This document shows, in pieces, positions 1-9,200 of a stretch of DNA of 64,000 nt. The notes under the pieces are model-generated. The model saw nothing but the letters and a program-made list of their open reading frames with translations, was not told where the DNA came from and made no database searches. Location: NCBI RefSeq assembly GCF_004793475.1, contig NZ_SRYZ01000001.1, positions 186,001-250,000 on the forward strand. The letters run 5' to 3'. How positions within the stretch are numbered: position 1 is the stretch's first letter; each line of letters opens with the position of its first letter. The DNA is from Bacteroides muris (ex Afrizal et al. 2022) (GTDB lineage Bacteria; Bacteroidota; Bacteroidia; Bacteroidales; Bacteroidaceae). Both the position numbers and the translations under genes were made by a program.

Positions 1-1195
1 GTCCCTTGTTTGTTTCTACGGCAAGCAGATTCGTGCCTTCCTTCAAAGCAGCACGCAGCTTCTTGTCCAGGTTTACGATGCAATAATCACGCCCCTGCTT
101 CTCGTAGACAATTGTTCCGTTCAGATAAATCCGGGTATCTCCGTCGTGAGCGACACGCAGTGCCAGATTGCCGGTTTCGCTGCCGGCAGAGAAAGTCTTT
201 CGCAACCATAGGGAGGGCGTATCCCACAAGGTGCCCAGATGCCGGGTTGTGGAACCTTTCACTTCACGGGACGAAAAGCCGGTCTCCCCCCTCGCCCAGC
301 CGGAGTCATCGTAGGTCACTTTTGTCCAGTCGCCCTCCGGCTTGCTCTCCGTATAAGCAAACAACGGCTCATACGTGCGGCCATACCGCAATAAATCCAC
401 TTGCTTCTCCTCCAGTTGTGTCTGATTGCAGCCTACAACCGGATAGCTATATTTATTACCATTTTGAAAACCTAAAGGAGAGTCTGCCTCAGCAACTCCC
501 AACTGATAATTGCCCCACTCTGTAGAGGTGTGGTTGGCATTATACATCATATAGTAGCGGCCTCTATACTTCATGACCCACGGTCCCTCCGCTACTCTGT
601 TATCCATCGTTTCCCATGTATCCGGCAATGAGGCGAACTGGCACACCGGTTCGCCGGCAAATTCTGCCGGGTTCTTCATTTTACGTCCCCATATGGTATT
701 TCCATCAGTAAAACGTACCATATACATGTATAGTTGTCCATCATCATCTCTGAATATTTTGGGGTCGATACGGTTATCCATCCATGTCTTCTTGTTCGGT
801 TCTGTATAAGCGCCCAAGACATCTTTGCTCTGCGCATGTACAATGTGAACGGCATGCTTGTCCTTCCCCCAATAATTGACTGACCAGTACAAATGAAAAT
901 CACCGTTCAGATAGAACATGTCATTGGCATGAATCTGGTCATCTCCAGCTCCGCTGCCTCTGGTCCAGTCATTGTCCATGGATACGACATGGATAGGTTT
1001 CCCCCAATGAACCAAATCATCGGACACATAGAAATCCCCGTTTGTACGGACCCCGCCAATATAATATTTGCCGTTATATTTCATTACGCCGGCATCCGCC
1101 ACTCCCGGAAGTACCGGATTCTGGATGTTCTGCGCAAACAAGCTGCCGCAGCAAGCAAAAGCGAATGGTAATAGTAGTTTTTTACAGACAAGCAT
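1..1195 (-). CDS. GH43-family glycoside hydrolase (3' end outside window)
   Basis: Secreted beta-propeller glycosidase of the GH43 type (arabinofuranosidase, xylosidase or galactosidase activities are known in the family). 398 codons are visible and the frame is still open at base 1. The start at 1195 gives a signal peptide (MLVCKKLLLPFAFACCGSLFAQ). The three GH43 acids can be placed: Asp34 in ADAG, Asp144 in NRIDPKIF, Glu203 in VAEGPW. The propeller appears to end near residue 240 and is followed by a beta-sandwich with WLRKTF, RVAHDGDTRIYLNG and EGTNLLAVE, like a galactose-binding-type domain. It lies 84 bp after susD on the same strand, behind a strong hairpin, so it probably belongs to this PUL but may be expressed less than susCD. 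The exact substrate is not visible. Confidence 0.85.
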   Translation of the reverse strand, partial: MLVCKKLLLPFAFACCGSLFAQNIQNPVLPGVADAGVMKYNGKYYIGGVRTNGDFYVSDDLVHWGKPIHVVSMDNDWTRGSGAGDDQIHANDMFYLNGDFHLYWSVNYWGKDKHAVHIVHAQSKDVLGAYTEPNKKTWMDNRIDPKIFRDDDGQLYMYMVRFTDGNTIWGRKMKNPAEFAGEPVCQFASLPDTWETMDNRVAEGPWVMKYRGRYYMMYNANHTSTEWGNYQLGVAEADSPLGFQNGNKYSYPVVGCNQTQLEEKQVDLLRYGRTYEPLFAYTESKPEGDWTKVTYDDSGWARGETGFSSREVKGSTTRHLGTLWDTPSLWLRKTFSAGSETGNLALRVAHDGDTRIYLNGTIVYEKQGRDYCIVNLDKKLRAALKEGTNLLAVETNKG

Positions 1196-1210
1196 ATGGT
1201 ATAAGATTTA

Positions 1211-1270
1211 AGAAAGAAAAGGCTATACCGGAAGCATCCTGAATGAGAACAGGCTTCCAGGCATAGCCTT
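1211..1270 (-). terminator. Hairpin with T-rich tail between susD and GH43 gene
   Basis: Imperfect inverted repeat: AAGGCTAT starts the arm at 1219-1241 and its complement ends the arm at 1250-1270, with GGAAGC/GCTTCC pairing inside. On the minus strand it is followed by a T-rich stretch (TTTTCTTTCTT). It lies 10 bases after the susD stop and 16 bases before the GH43 start. It is either a terminator or an attenuator that lowers expression of the downstream enzyme genes. Confidence 0.7.
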
Positions 1271-1279
1271 CTTTGGTTA

Positions 1280-2854
1280 TCAATAGCCTGGATTCTGGTT
1301 GAGATGAATCTCTCCATTTACGGTACTTACATCCACTTCATCTCTAGGGATAGGCAACCGTCTATGCTTACCCACAACGAAGTTTTTGAAGTCTCTGTCG
1401 CGTTTTTCCAATTCCTCTATACCCGCTTCGGTATCAAGCAATCCCCAACGCTTCAAGTCGGCCCAACGCCAACCTTCAAAGCAGAGTTCCAAAGTACGTT
1501 CCATCTGCAGACGCTTGATAAAGGCATCTTTAGAGTTCAAGCAATCTTTCCATTGGCTGTCTTTCAACTGAGCCAGACCGGCACGTTCTCTTACCTTGTC
1601 CACATAAACAGCAGCATCGGCAGGATTAGTACCCGTTTCAACAAGACACTCTGCATAGTTCATCAGGATATCTGCGTAACGCATGATACGATAGTTGTTA
1701 CGGGCAAAATAATCTTCTGCACTACGATAGTAAGAAGTATTGTATTTACGGATATAGCAGTCTTCCGGGTCAGTTCCCCAATTGTCATTCCAATCGGCAT
1801 TTTCAAATCCATAATATTTCTTCGGCTGGTCAGGGAAGTCTTGCGAAAATCCACGATAAAGGATACTGCCGTACAAGCGCAAGTCATTCTTTCCATCCAC
1901 ACGTTTCTCTTTCAAGAACTCGTCTACCAACCAGCGACGTGCCTTACCGTCTCCCCAACCTATACCACTTGGAGCATAGAACTGAGTACGCTGGAAACCG
2001 AATGCCATACTGGCATCATTACCCGTACCACCCTTGTTCTGGTCATCAAACTGAATCTCAAAGATACCTTCCTTGTTGTTCTCGTCCAAGTCAGTGAAAT
2101 TATCTTCACGATTGGCGATAAGACCGTACAAAGAGCCCTCTTTATCAATCAACCATTGCAATTGTTCCTTTGCCTTGTCATACTTATGTTGTTGCATATA
2201 AGCCTTGCCCAACAATGCCTTGGCAGCACCTTTGGTAGCACGTCCCAGATTGGCAGCATCCCAAGATTCCGGCAGATACTGCATGGCAAAAGTCAAATCT
2301 TTCTCTACCTGGTCCCAGATTTCCTGTTCAGAAGCATCTTTCGGAACATAATTGGCATCAGTGGGTTCCAACGGCATGGTACCCTTATCCCACAACAGAT
2401 TTACTTGGAAATACCACAATGCACGCAAGAAAGACGCCTGAGCCAATACGCGGTTCTTCGTGGTTTCATCCATCTCTATGTTGGGCACATTGGCCAACAC
2501 TTGGTTACAACGGAAAATGCCTACATAGAAATGTTCCCAATGAACTGTATTCCCTTCATAAAAGTTGTAGTTGTTGTAAAGGAAACGTGTCCAGTCACCC
2601 AATTCAATCCAAGGAGAAGAACTCCAACCCTCGTCCGATGTCAAGTCGTAGCGGAAAGAGAGCCAACGCATCCAAGTACCTTCCTTATAGAGAAAACTAT
2701 AGCAAGCATTGACACCGGCTGTCGCATCTTCCGGCTTATTCCAATAGGTAGTGTTAGTCACTTCGTTGGGATTGTCTATATCCAGCAAGTCGGCACTACA
2801 TCCTGAAAGCAACCCCATGGCACCGACAAGCATCATTTTATATATCTTGTTCAT
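1280..2854 (-). CDS. SusD/RagB-family glycan-binding outer-membrane lipoprotein
   Basis: 524-residue surface lipoprotein that captures glycan and acts as the lid of the SusC channel encoded just upstream (23-bp gap). The signal peptide ends in the lipobox LSGC (Cys19), followed by SADLLDID, whose acidic residues fit the Bacteroides surface-export signal. Family hallmarks are the N-terminal NPNEVTNTTYWNKPEDA segment, TPR-like helices in the middle and the C-terminal ending RLPIPRDEVDVSTVNGEIHLNQNPGY. WMRWLSFRYD and similar aromatic stretches could contribute to sugar stacking. Length and order fit the family well. The ligand is unknown but should match the substrate of the adjoining GH43 and GH2 enzymes. 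Confidence 0.95.
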   Translation of the reverse strand: MNKIYKMMLVGAMGLLSGCSADLLDIDNPNEVTNTTYWNKPEDATAGVNACYSFLYKEGTWMRWLSFRYDLTSDEGWSSSPWIELGDWTRFLYNNYNFYEGNTVHWEHFYVGIFRCNQVLANVPNIEMDETTKNRVLAQASFLRALWYFQVNLLWDKGTMPLEPTDANYVPKDASEQEIWDQVEKDLTFAMQYLPESWDAANLGRATKGAAKALLGKAYMQQHKYDKAKEQLQWLIDKEGSLYGLIANREDNFTDLDENNKEGIFEIQFDDQNKGGTGNDASMAFGFQRTQFYAPSGIGWGDGKARRWLVDEFLKEKRVDGKNDLRLYGSILYRGFSQDFPDQPKKYYGFENADWNDNWGTDPEDCYIRKYNTSYYRSAEDYFARNNYRIMRYADILMNYAECLVETGTNPADAAVYVDKVRERAGLAQLKDSQWKDCLNSKDAFIKRLQMERTLELCFEGWRWADLKRWGLLDTEAGIEELEKRDRDFKNFVVGKHRRLPIPRDEVDVSTVNGEIHLNQNPGY

Positions 2855-2877
2855 AATTTCTGATTATTAGTTATAAG

Positions 2878-5800
2878 TTAAAAGGTCAAATCCAATCCGA
2901 ACATCACAGAACGCATATTAGGATAGGCAAAGCTGTCCGTACCGCTGTTCCACACAGAGTTCACTCCCTTAAAGTCAGGGTCTAGACCGGAATAGCCGGT
3001 AAAGGTAATCAAATTGCTTCCGGTAGCATACAAGCGAAGTTTCTCAATACCCAGATTAGCCAACCATTTCTGACGGAAATTATAACCGACTGAAATGTTC
3101 TTCATACGGAAGTAAGAACCATTTTCCAAGAAACGGTCTGATTGAACAGAGTTGCGGTCATCACCATAAATGATACGCGGAGTATTGGAATTAGAATTTA
3201 TCTGATAAGGCTCCTCACCGCTCTTGAAGCGAATATAGTTGGAGTTGTCCGAGAACAGGCGACCTTGCCAGCGTGCCACATTGAACACCTTGTTGCCAAA
3301 CTGGCCGTTCCACATCATGCTGAAATCAAAGTCCTTCCATTCCGCATTGAACACCAACGACATTTGCATCTTAGCCCAAGGGCTACCGCAATAATCACGG
3401 TCTTTGTCCGTAATCTGTCCGTCATCATTCAAGTCAAGGTATTTCACATCACCCAATTGAGGACGCTTTCCGTTAATCAAAATAGGAGTACCTGCCTCCA
3501 CCTTATTCTCTGTTCCTTCGGGTACATGCGTTCCTTTCGTCACATACTCATCTATTTCCTGCTGTGTTCTGAAAAGACCGTCAGTTTGTCTCAAATAGAA
3601 TTCTGCCAACGAATGACCTGGCCTCGTTCTAGCCTGCCCCGAATCGATATAATCTCTACGGCTACCGTCACGCCCCAAACTCAACACTTCATTGTCGATA
3701 GTAGTGACATTCAGCAAAGCGCTATACTTAAAATCCGAAATCTGATCTTTCCAACCAAGTGTAAACTCGAAGCCCTTGTTGCGCAAGCAGGCAGCATTTT
3801 TCCATGGAGAACCTCCTTGGTTACCGGTAGAAATGGCAATCGGAGTCTCTGCCAATACATCACTGGTCTTTGAGTTGTAATACTCTGCGCTGACAGTCAA
3901 GCGCTGATTAAGGAAGCTGGCATCAAAACCTACATTCACTGTTTCTTTTGTTTCCCAAACAAGACCTGCATTTACCAGTTTCACCTGAGCGGCACCTGAA
4001 TTGATGGCACCACCAAACACGGTTACAATACTTTGGTTGATGGTTCCGATATAATCCCAATCACCGATGGAAGAGTTGCCGAGACGCCCCCAGTTACCTC
4101 TAATCTTCAAATCATTAATCCAAGGCACATCAAAGAATTCCTCTTTTGAAATTCTCCAGGCACCGGAGAATGATGGGAAATTACCCCAACGATTTTCCTT
4201 AGCCAGACGGGAAGTACCGTCACGACGGAAGGTGGCAGTCAGATAGTATTTATCATCATAGATGTAGTTCGCACGTCCCAGGTAAGAAATCATCGCATTC
4301 TCACTGATGCTGTTCGAGTTTTGCTGGTTGCTCTGCCCGGCATTCAATACGGTCAGATAGTCACCGTTGCCCAGCATCGGGAAGTTGAGACGAGAAGCCC
4401 ATAGGCCTTCCCATTCATGGTGTTGGTAAGTTGTACCCACCACGGCATCCACATGATGCTTGCCAAAATCCTTATTAAAGTTCAAGGTGTGTTCAATCAA
4501 CATGTTGTAGGTATTGTCACGAGCCTTCTGCCCTTCCGGGTCGCGGTGCTCCTGGTTCTGAGTCCAATTACCTTCGCCACGGAACCATGAGTTCTCGTAG
4601 AAGTAAAGGTCAATACCCCCATTGAATTTATAAGAGAGGAAATCGAACGGTTTGAATTCCAGCCATAAAGAACCATTCAAACGATTCTGACGGAAATGAC
4701 GATATTCCAAATCTTCACGAGCAATCGGGTTCACACCAAAAGTATTGTATTTGGCAGCATCACCATAGCCATATCCACCCGGATTATTCTCATCATAAAT
4801 AGGAATGGTAGGCATCATACGCAAAAAGTCATTGTAGGTATTTGTCTGGTTCGGGTCTGTGTTTGTAAGTGAATAAGCCAAGTTTTCACCAAAAGAGAAC
4901 CAGCCCTTTTTACCTTGTGTATTGACACGGAAGCTATAACGGTCGAAAGTATTTCCATAAGAAACGCCATCATTGTTATAGTAACCGGCTGATACAAAAT
5001 AACTACCGGAGTCTCCACCACCGGAGAGTGATACGTTGTAGTCCTGCACCAATGCGGTCTTCAACACTTCATCCTGCCAATTGGTATCATACTGTGAGTG
5101 TTTCTGAGTGCTGTTTACAGTAGCAATGCCATCTTTGATAGCTTCATTATAGGCAATATCATTATACTTGATATATTCTGCCGCATTCATCAAATCAAAT
5201 TTCGGGCTCCATTCCAATGTTTCCTTTACGCTTACATTCACTTTCATGGGACCTTTCGTACCTTTCTTGGTAGTAACGATAATCACACCATTGGCAGCAC
5301 GCGAACCGTAAATGGCAGCAGCAGAAGCATCCTTCAAAATTTGAATAGATTCCGCATCGGCCGGATTGAAGTCAACGCCCGGATTGGTAATCATTCCATC
5401 GATGACCCACAACGGAGAGTTGTTGCTCAACGAGCCTACACCACGAATCTGAATATCGGCATCCTCGCCTGCACGCCCACTGCTGCGAACATTGACACCG
5501 GTTGCCAAGCCCTGCATCTGGCTCGCCAGTGTCCCTGCAGCGCTTTTCTTCATTTCCTTGGTATCAACAACGGCAACCGCTCCAGTCAAGTCGGATTTCT
5601 TCACAGTCTGATAACCGATGACAACCACTTCCTCCAGTGCTTTCGAATCATCTTTCATCACCACGCGCAAGGCAGTTCCCTTATAGACAACTTCCTGCGT
5701 AAGCATACCGATATAAGAGAAAACGAGTGTACTTCCTTTCTTTCCACTCACTGAGAAATTACCGTCAATATCGGTAATGGCACCCGTGGTAGTACCCTTC

Positions 5801-5928
5801 ACCAATACATTCACGCCCACCAAAGGCTCACTATTTGCATCCGTCACCGTTCCCGTTATGGTCACATCTTGTGAATAAGCGGTAGCTGCAAACACAACAA
5901 AGAATAAGAATAAGATTTTCTTGATCAT
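2878..5928 (-). CDS. SusC/RagA-family TonB-dependent glycan transporter
   Basis: 1016-residue outer-membrane importer driven by TonB. Signal peptide at residues 1-20 (MIKKILFLFFVVFAATAYSQ), then a carboxypeptidase-regulatory-like domain (GTVTDANSEPLVGVNVLVKGT, about 22-95), a TonB-box-like stretch and plug (EEVVVIGYQTVKKSDLTGAV from residue 99, with DIQIRGVGSLS and ANGVIIVTTKKG), and a beta-barrel ending in GLDLTF with the terminal Phe typical of outer-membrane barrels. It forms a pair with the SusD gene directly downstream. A -7 promoter box sits at 6094-6101 and gives a leader of about 160 nt. Its likely activator is the HTCS gene upstream on the same strand. Confidence 0.96.
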   Translation of the reverse strand: MIKKILFLFFVVFAATAYSQDVTITGTVTDANSEPLVGVNVLVKGTTTGAITDIDGNFSVSGKKGSTLVFSYIGMLTQEVVYKGTALRVVMKDDSKALEEVVVIGYQTVKKSDLTGAVAVVDTKEMKKSAAGTLASQMQGLATGVNVRSSGRAGEDADIQIRGVGSLSNNSPLWVIDGMITNPGVDFNPADAESIQILKDASAAAIYGSRAANGVIIVTTKKGTKGPMKVNVSVKETLEWSPKFDLMNAAEYIKYNDIAYNEAIKDGIATVNSTQKHSQYDTNWQDEVLKTALVQDYNVSLSGGGDSGSYFVSAGYYNNDGVSYGNTFDRYSFRVNTQGKKGWFSFGENLAYSLTNTDPNQTNTYNDFLRMMPTIPIYDENNPGGYGYGDAAKYNTFGVNPIAREDLEYRHFRQNRLNGSLWLEFKPFDFLSYKFNGGIDLYFYENSWFRGEGNWTQNQEHRDPEGQKARDNTYNMLIEHTLNFNKDFGKHHVDAVVGTTYQHHEWEGLWASRLNFPMLGNGDYLTVLNAGQSNQQNSNSISENAMISYLGRANYIYDDKYYLTATFRRDGTSRLAKENRWGNFPSFSGAWRISKEEFFDVPWINDLKIRGNWGRLGNSSIGDWDYIGTINQSIVTVFGGAINSGAAQVKLVNAGLVWETKETVNVGFDASFLNQRLTVSAEYYNSKTSDVLAETPIAISTGNQGGSPWKNAACLRNKGFEFTLGWKDQISDFKYSALLNVTTIDNEVLSLGRDGSRRDYIDSGQARTRPGHSLAEFYLRQTDGLFRTQQEIDEYVTKGTHVPEGTENKVEAGTPILINGKRPQLGDVKYLDLNDDGQITDKDRDYCGSPWAKMQMSLVFNAEWKDFDFSMMWNGQFGNKVFNVARWQGRLFSDNSNYIRFKSGEEPYQINSNSNTPRIIYGDDRNSVQSDRFLENGSYFRMKNISVGYNFRQKWLANLGIEKLRLYATGSNLITFTGYSGLDPDFKGVNSVWNSGTDSFAYPNMRSVMFGLDLTF

Positions 5929-5988
5929 TTTTTATAGAATTAGATTTTAAAACTATGCGGAAACTAACGTCCGCCTTTTAAATACACC

Positions 5989-6013
5989 GCAGAAAGTGAT
6001 TAGTCACTTCTGC
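5989..6013 (-). promoter_or_regulatory. Leader hairpin of the susC transcript
   Basis: Inverted repeat GCAGAAAGTGA / TCACTTCTGC with one bulged base and a 4-base loop, about 60 bases upstream of the susC start, inside the predicted 5' leader. It has no T-run, so it is more likely a structural leader element than a terminator. Function unknown. Confidence 0.4.
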
Positions 6014-6093
6014 CAATCATAGAACATTGATTAGGATTTGTTACGTCATAGGCATAGGGGTCATAGTATTATGATACTGTTGATTTTCGGATG

Positions 6094-6101
6094 CAAATAT
6101 A
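6094..6101 (-). promoter_or_regulatory. Predicted promoter (-7 box) of the susCD operon
   Basis: The minus strand reads TATATTTG, a match to the Bacteroides -7 consensus TAnnTTTG, about 165 bases upstream of susC. It is the only good match in the HTCS-susC gap. Just downstream in the leader the motif CTATG occurs three times within about 20 bases. Confidence 0.5.
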
Positions 6102-6158
6102 TCCGCATAAAGCTAAAATTAATGCAAATATCGCTTCAATCTATGCAATTATAAATCC

Positions 6159-6194
6159 AAAAAAATGCCTCTGAGGTGTCTCTCAGAGGCATTT
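6159..6194 (-). terminator. Rho-independent terminator of the HTCS gene
   Basis: Perfect 13-bp stem (AAATGCCTCTGAG at 6163-6175 and CTCAGAGGCATTT at 6182-6194) with a 6-base loop. On the minus strand it is followed by a run of seven T. It lies 37 bases after the HTCS stop and insulates it from susC. Confidence 0.85.
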
Positions 6195-6230
6195 GATTGG
6201 ATTGTTATATTTAACAAGCATTCCATGCTA

Positions 6231-9200
6231 TCATTTCACGAAGTCTTTGGGCAGAATACCAAATTGTTTTTGGAAACACTTGGTAAAATAGGAAGGAGTA
6301 TTGAAGCCAGTCATATAGCAAACCTCATTGATTTTACACTCCCCCTCCTTCAAAAGCTGCGCCGCTTTCTTCAGTCGTTCCAAGCGGATGTAGTCATTGG
6401 GAGTCATATCCAATATGCCCTTTATCTTCCGATTCAGGCTCGAACGGCTCATGTTCAGCAGGCTTGCCATATCATCCAGACAGAAATCCGGATTCTGCAT
6501 ATTGGCAACCACCACTTCCTTCAATGTTTTAAGGAAAGACTCATCTGCCTTTGTCATTGCCATACTGCCCGTCTGCACAAAAGGAGAATTGACAAAAGAA
6601 GCCCGTAGCTTCTCACGGTTATTCAGCAGATTGGCCACACAAACTTTCAGGTATTCCACGGAGAAAGGTTTCTCTATATATACGTCAGCCCCCAGCTTCA
6701 TTCCCTCTATCTTGGCTTGAAGGGTCGTCTTCGCCGTAAGCAGGACAATCGGTATATGGCTACAATCAAGCTCGGACTTCAGATGCTCGCACAACTCCAG
6801 TCCGTCCATCTCGGGCATCATTATGTCTGAAATGACAAGATTTACGGTATGCTCTTTCAACACTTTCAAAGCTTCCACTCCGTTCATGGCAGTCAGCACA
6901 CGATATTCCGAAGAGAACTGTTTTACAACAAATGCCTGCATCTCCGGGCTGTCTTCCACCACCAAAAGGGTATACCGGTGCTGTTCCAAGGCAGTACCTG
7001 CACCACTTTCCTCGGAGGGTTCCCCGCACGTTACCGGTTCTTTATGCTCTACGACCACCGTCTGCTCGTGCCTTAGTGGAAGTGACAGCAAGAAACAGTT
7101 GTTCTCCATCGAATCTTCCATGCACAACGTACCCTCATGGAACTCGGCCAATGAACGGGCAAGCGCAAGCCCGATACCGGTGCCGGGCACAGAGCGCAAC
7201 GTACCGGTTTTATACTGGATGAACGGCTTGAAAATCTCCTCGCGCATCTCTGCCGGAATGACAAGGCCGTCATTGCATACGGAAAGCAGCAGTCTTTCAC
7301 CTTCCGAATATAACCTGATGCGTATATAGGTCTCCGAATACTTTATCGCATTGGTCAGCAAATTGCTGATAATCTTGGTAAGCCCTTCCCTGTCAACCGA
7401 AGCATACAAGCTTTCGGGAGTCTCTATACTCAATGCCAGCCCCCTTTCACGTGCCAGGGGATTGAAGCGCTTATACGTCTTCTGCAAGAGCTCAGACACG
7501 TCACATTCCACAAAATTCAATTGGAAACCTTGTGTCTCTGTCTTCCGGAAGTCCAGCAACTGATTCACCAGATCGAGCAGCCGGTTGGTGTTCAACTCCA
7601 TGGTCTCCAAATCATCCCTGATGTCATCCGAAACAGACTGGGAAGCCAGTACATTCTCAAGCGGGCTCTTTATCAGTGTAAGCGGAGTACGTATCTCGTG
7701 TGCTACATTCGTAAAGAAGTCTATCTTTGCAGTATACAACTCCCGCTCCTTTTCCCGCTCAAACTTGTCCATAGCCTGCTGGTGCTTCTGCCGGGTCCGT
7801 TTTCTGAAATAGATAACTATGCCAACCAGCGAACACAGCACCAATACCGCATAACCGACATACGCCCAAGTGGAAAGATAGAAAGGAGGACGGATATGGA
7901 TGTCGAGCACACGTTCCGCCACGTTCCACTTGCCATCGCTATTGGAACCTTTTATACGCAATGTATAGCTTCCGTATGGAAGGTTTGAATAGTTGATGAT
8001 AGAATTCCGTCCTACCGTATACCAGTCGCGGTCAAAGCCTTCCAGCTTACATTCAAGACCATTCATTTCGGGTGCCTGGTAACTCAGGGCCGCAACCTGG
8101 AAAGAGAAGGAATTCTGGTCGGCATCCAATTCTAACTCATCCGCATAGGTGATGCTCTTCTCCAAAGGAGAATCCGGACTGTCCACCGAAAGCCGTTTGT
8201 TGAACAGATAAAAATCTGTAATCACTACGGGAGGGAGAAAAGTGTTCTCCACAAAAGTTTCCGGGTCAAAGGCTATGAATCCGTTGATACTACCTAAATA
8301 GATGCGCCCCTTCTTGTCAATGTAACCGGACTGGAAATTGAACTGGTTGCTCAGCAGCCCGTTTGCCGTGGTATAGACATGTTTGCTCTCCGTATCGGGA
8401 TTGAAGCAGACCAGGCCATAATTGGAAGTAATCCATAAGTTTCCCCGCTTGTCCTCGACCATCTTGTAGATGGTATTGCTCGGAAAACCTTTCGACATGT
8501 CATAACGGGTAAAGTTGTCCGTTTCCCGATTGTAGCGGCAAAAGCCCTCACCCAGCGTCGTGAACCACAAACGCTTCTTACTGTCTTCGTAGATACTGAT
8601 AACCTTATTGTAGGAAAGAGAGGTCGAATCGTTCTCATTAGACAGATAGTTCCTCCACTGCCGACTTCTTACATTGTAGCAGAACACTCCATTAGAGAAC
8701 GTGGCAAACCACAGATTCCCGTTGAAGTCCTCCAGAATGTCGTAAGTAAACAGATTCTTCAACTGAGGAATCCGGACAAAGTCGTCTGTGGAACGATTGT
8801 ACTTCAACAGACCGGATGTAGTGCCTATCCACACGTCTCCCGTAGTAGTCCTGCAAATGGTGAAAGCGTCATTGGCGGCCATGGAATTCTCACTCTCACC
8901 CTTGGCATAATGTCTCACCTGCCCGGTAGGAAGATTTACCCGGTTCAAGCCACCAGAGAACGTACCTACCCACAAATCATCCCCGTCCAGGCAAAGGCCG
9001 TGAATATTCTGATAAATACCCGGATGCTCAAAGGGCACTATCTTTCCGTTTTCCGGATTGTAATTAAACAAGCCTTTGTCTTCGGTGCCTATCCACAAGG
9101 TGCCGTCATTGCTTTCACAGATTTCCCGTACACGACGGCCGAAATGTCTGAGATTGTCTCTCGGATAGAACTTCTCGAAATAAGTCCATTGATAAGGACA

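Noticed and set aside
1304..2806. 500-codon plus-strand frame antisense to susD
   Set aside because: Translation lacks family features and the opposite strand is a full SusD protein; it is a codon-bias shadow.
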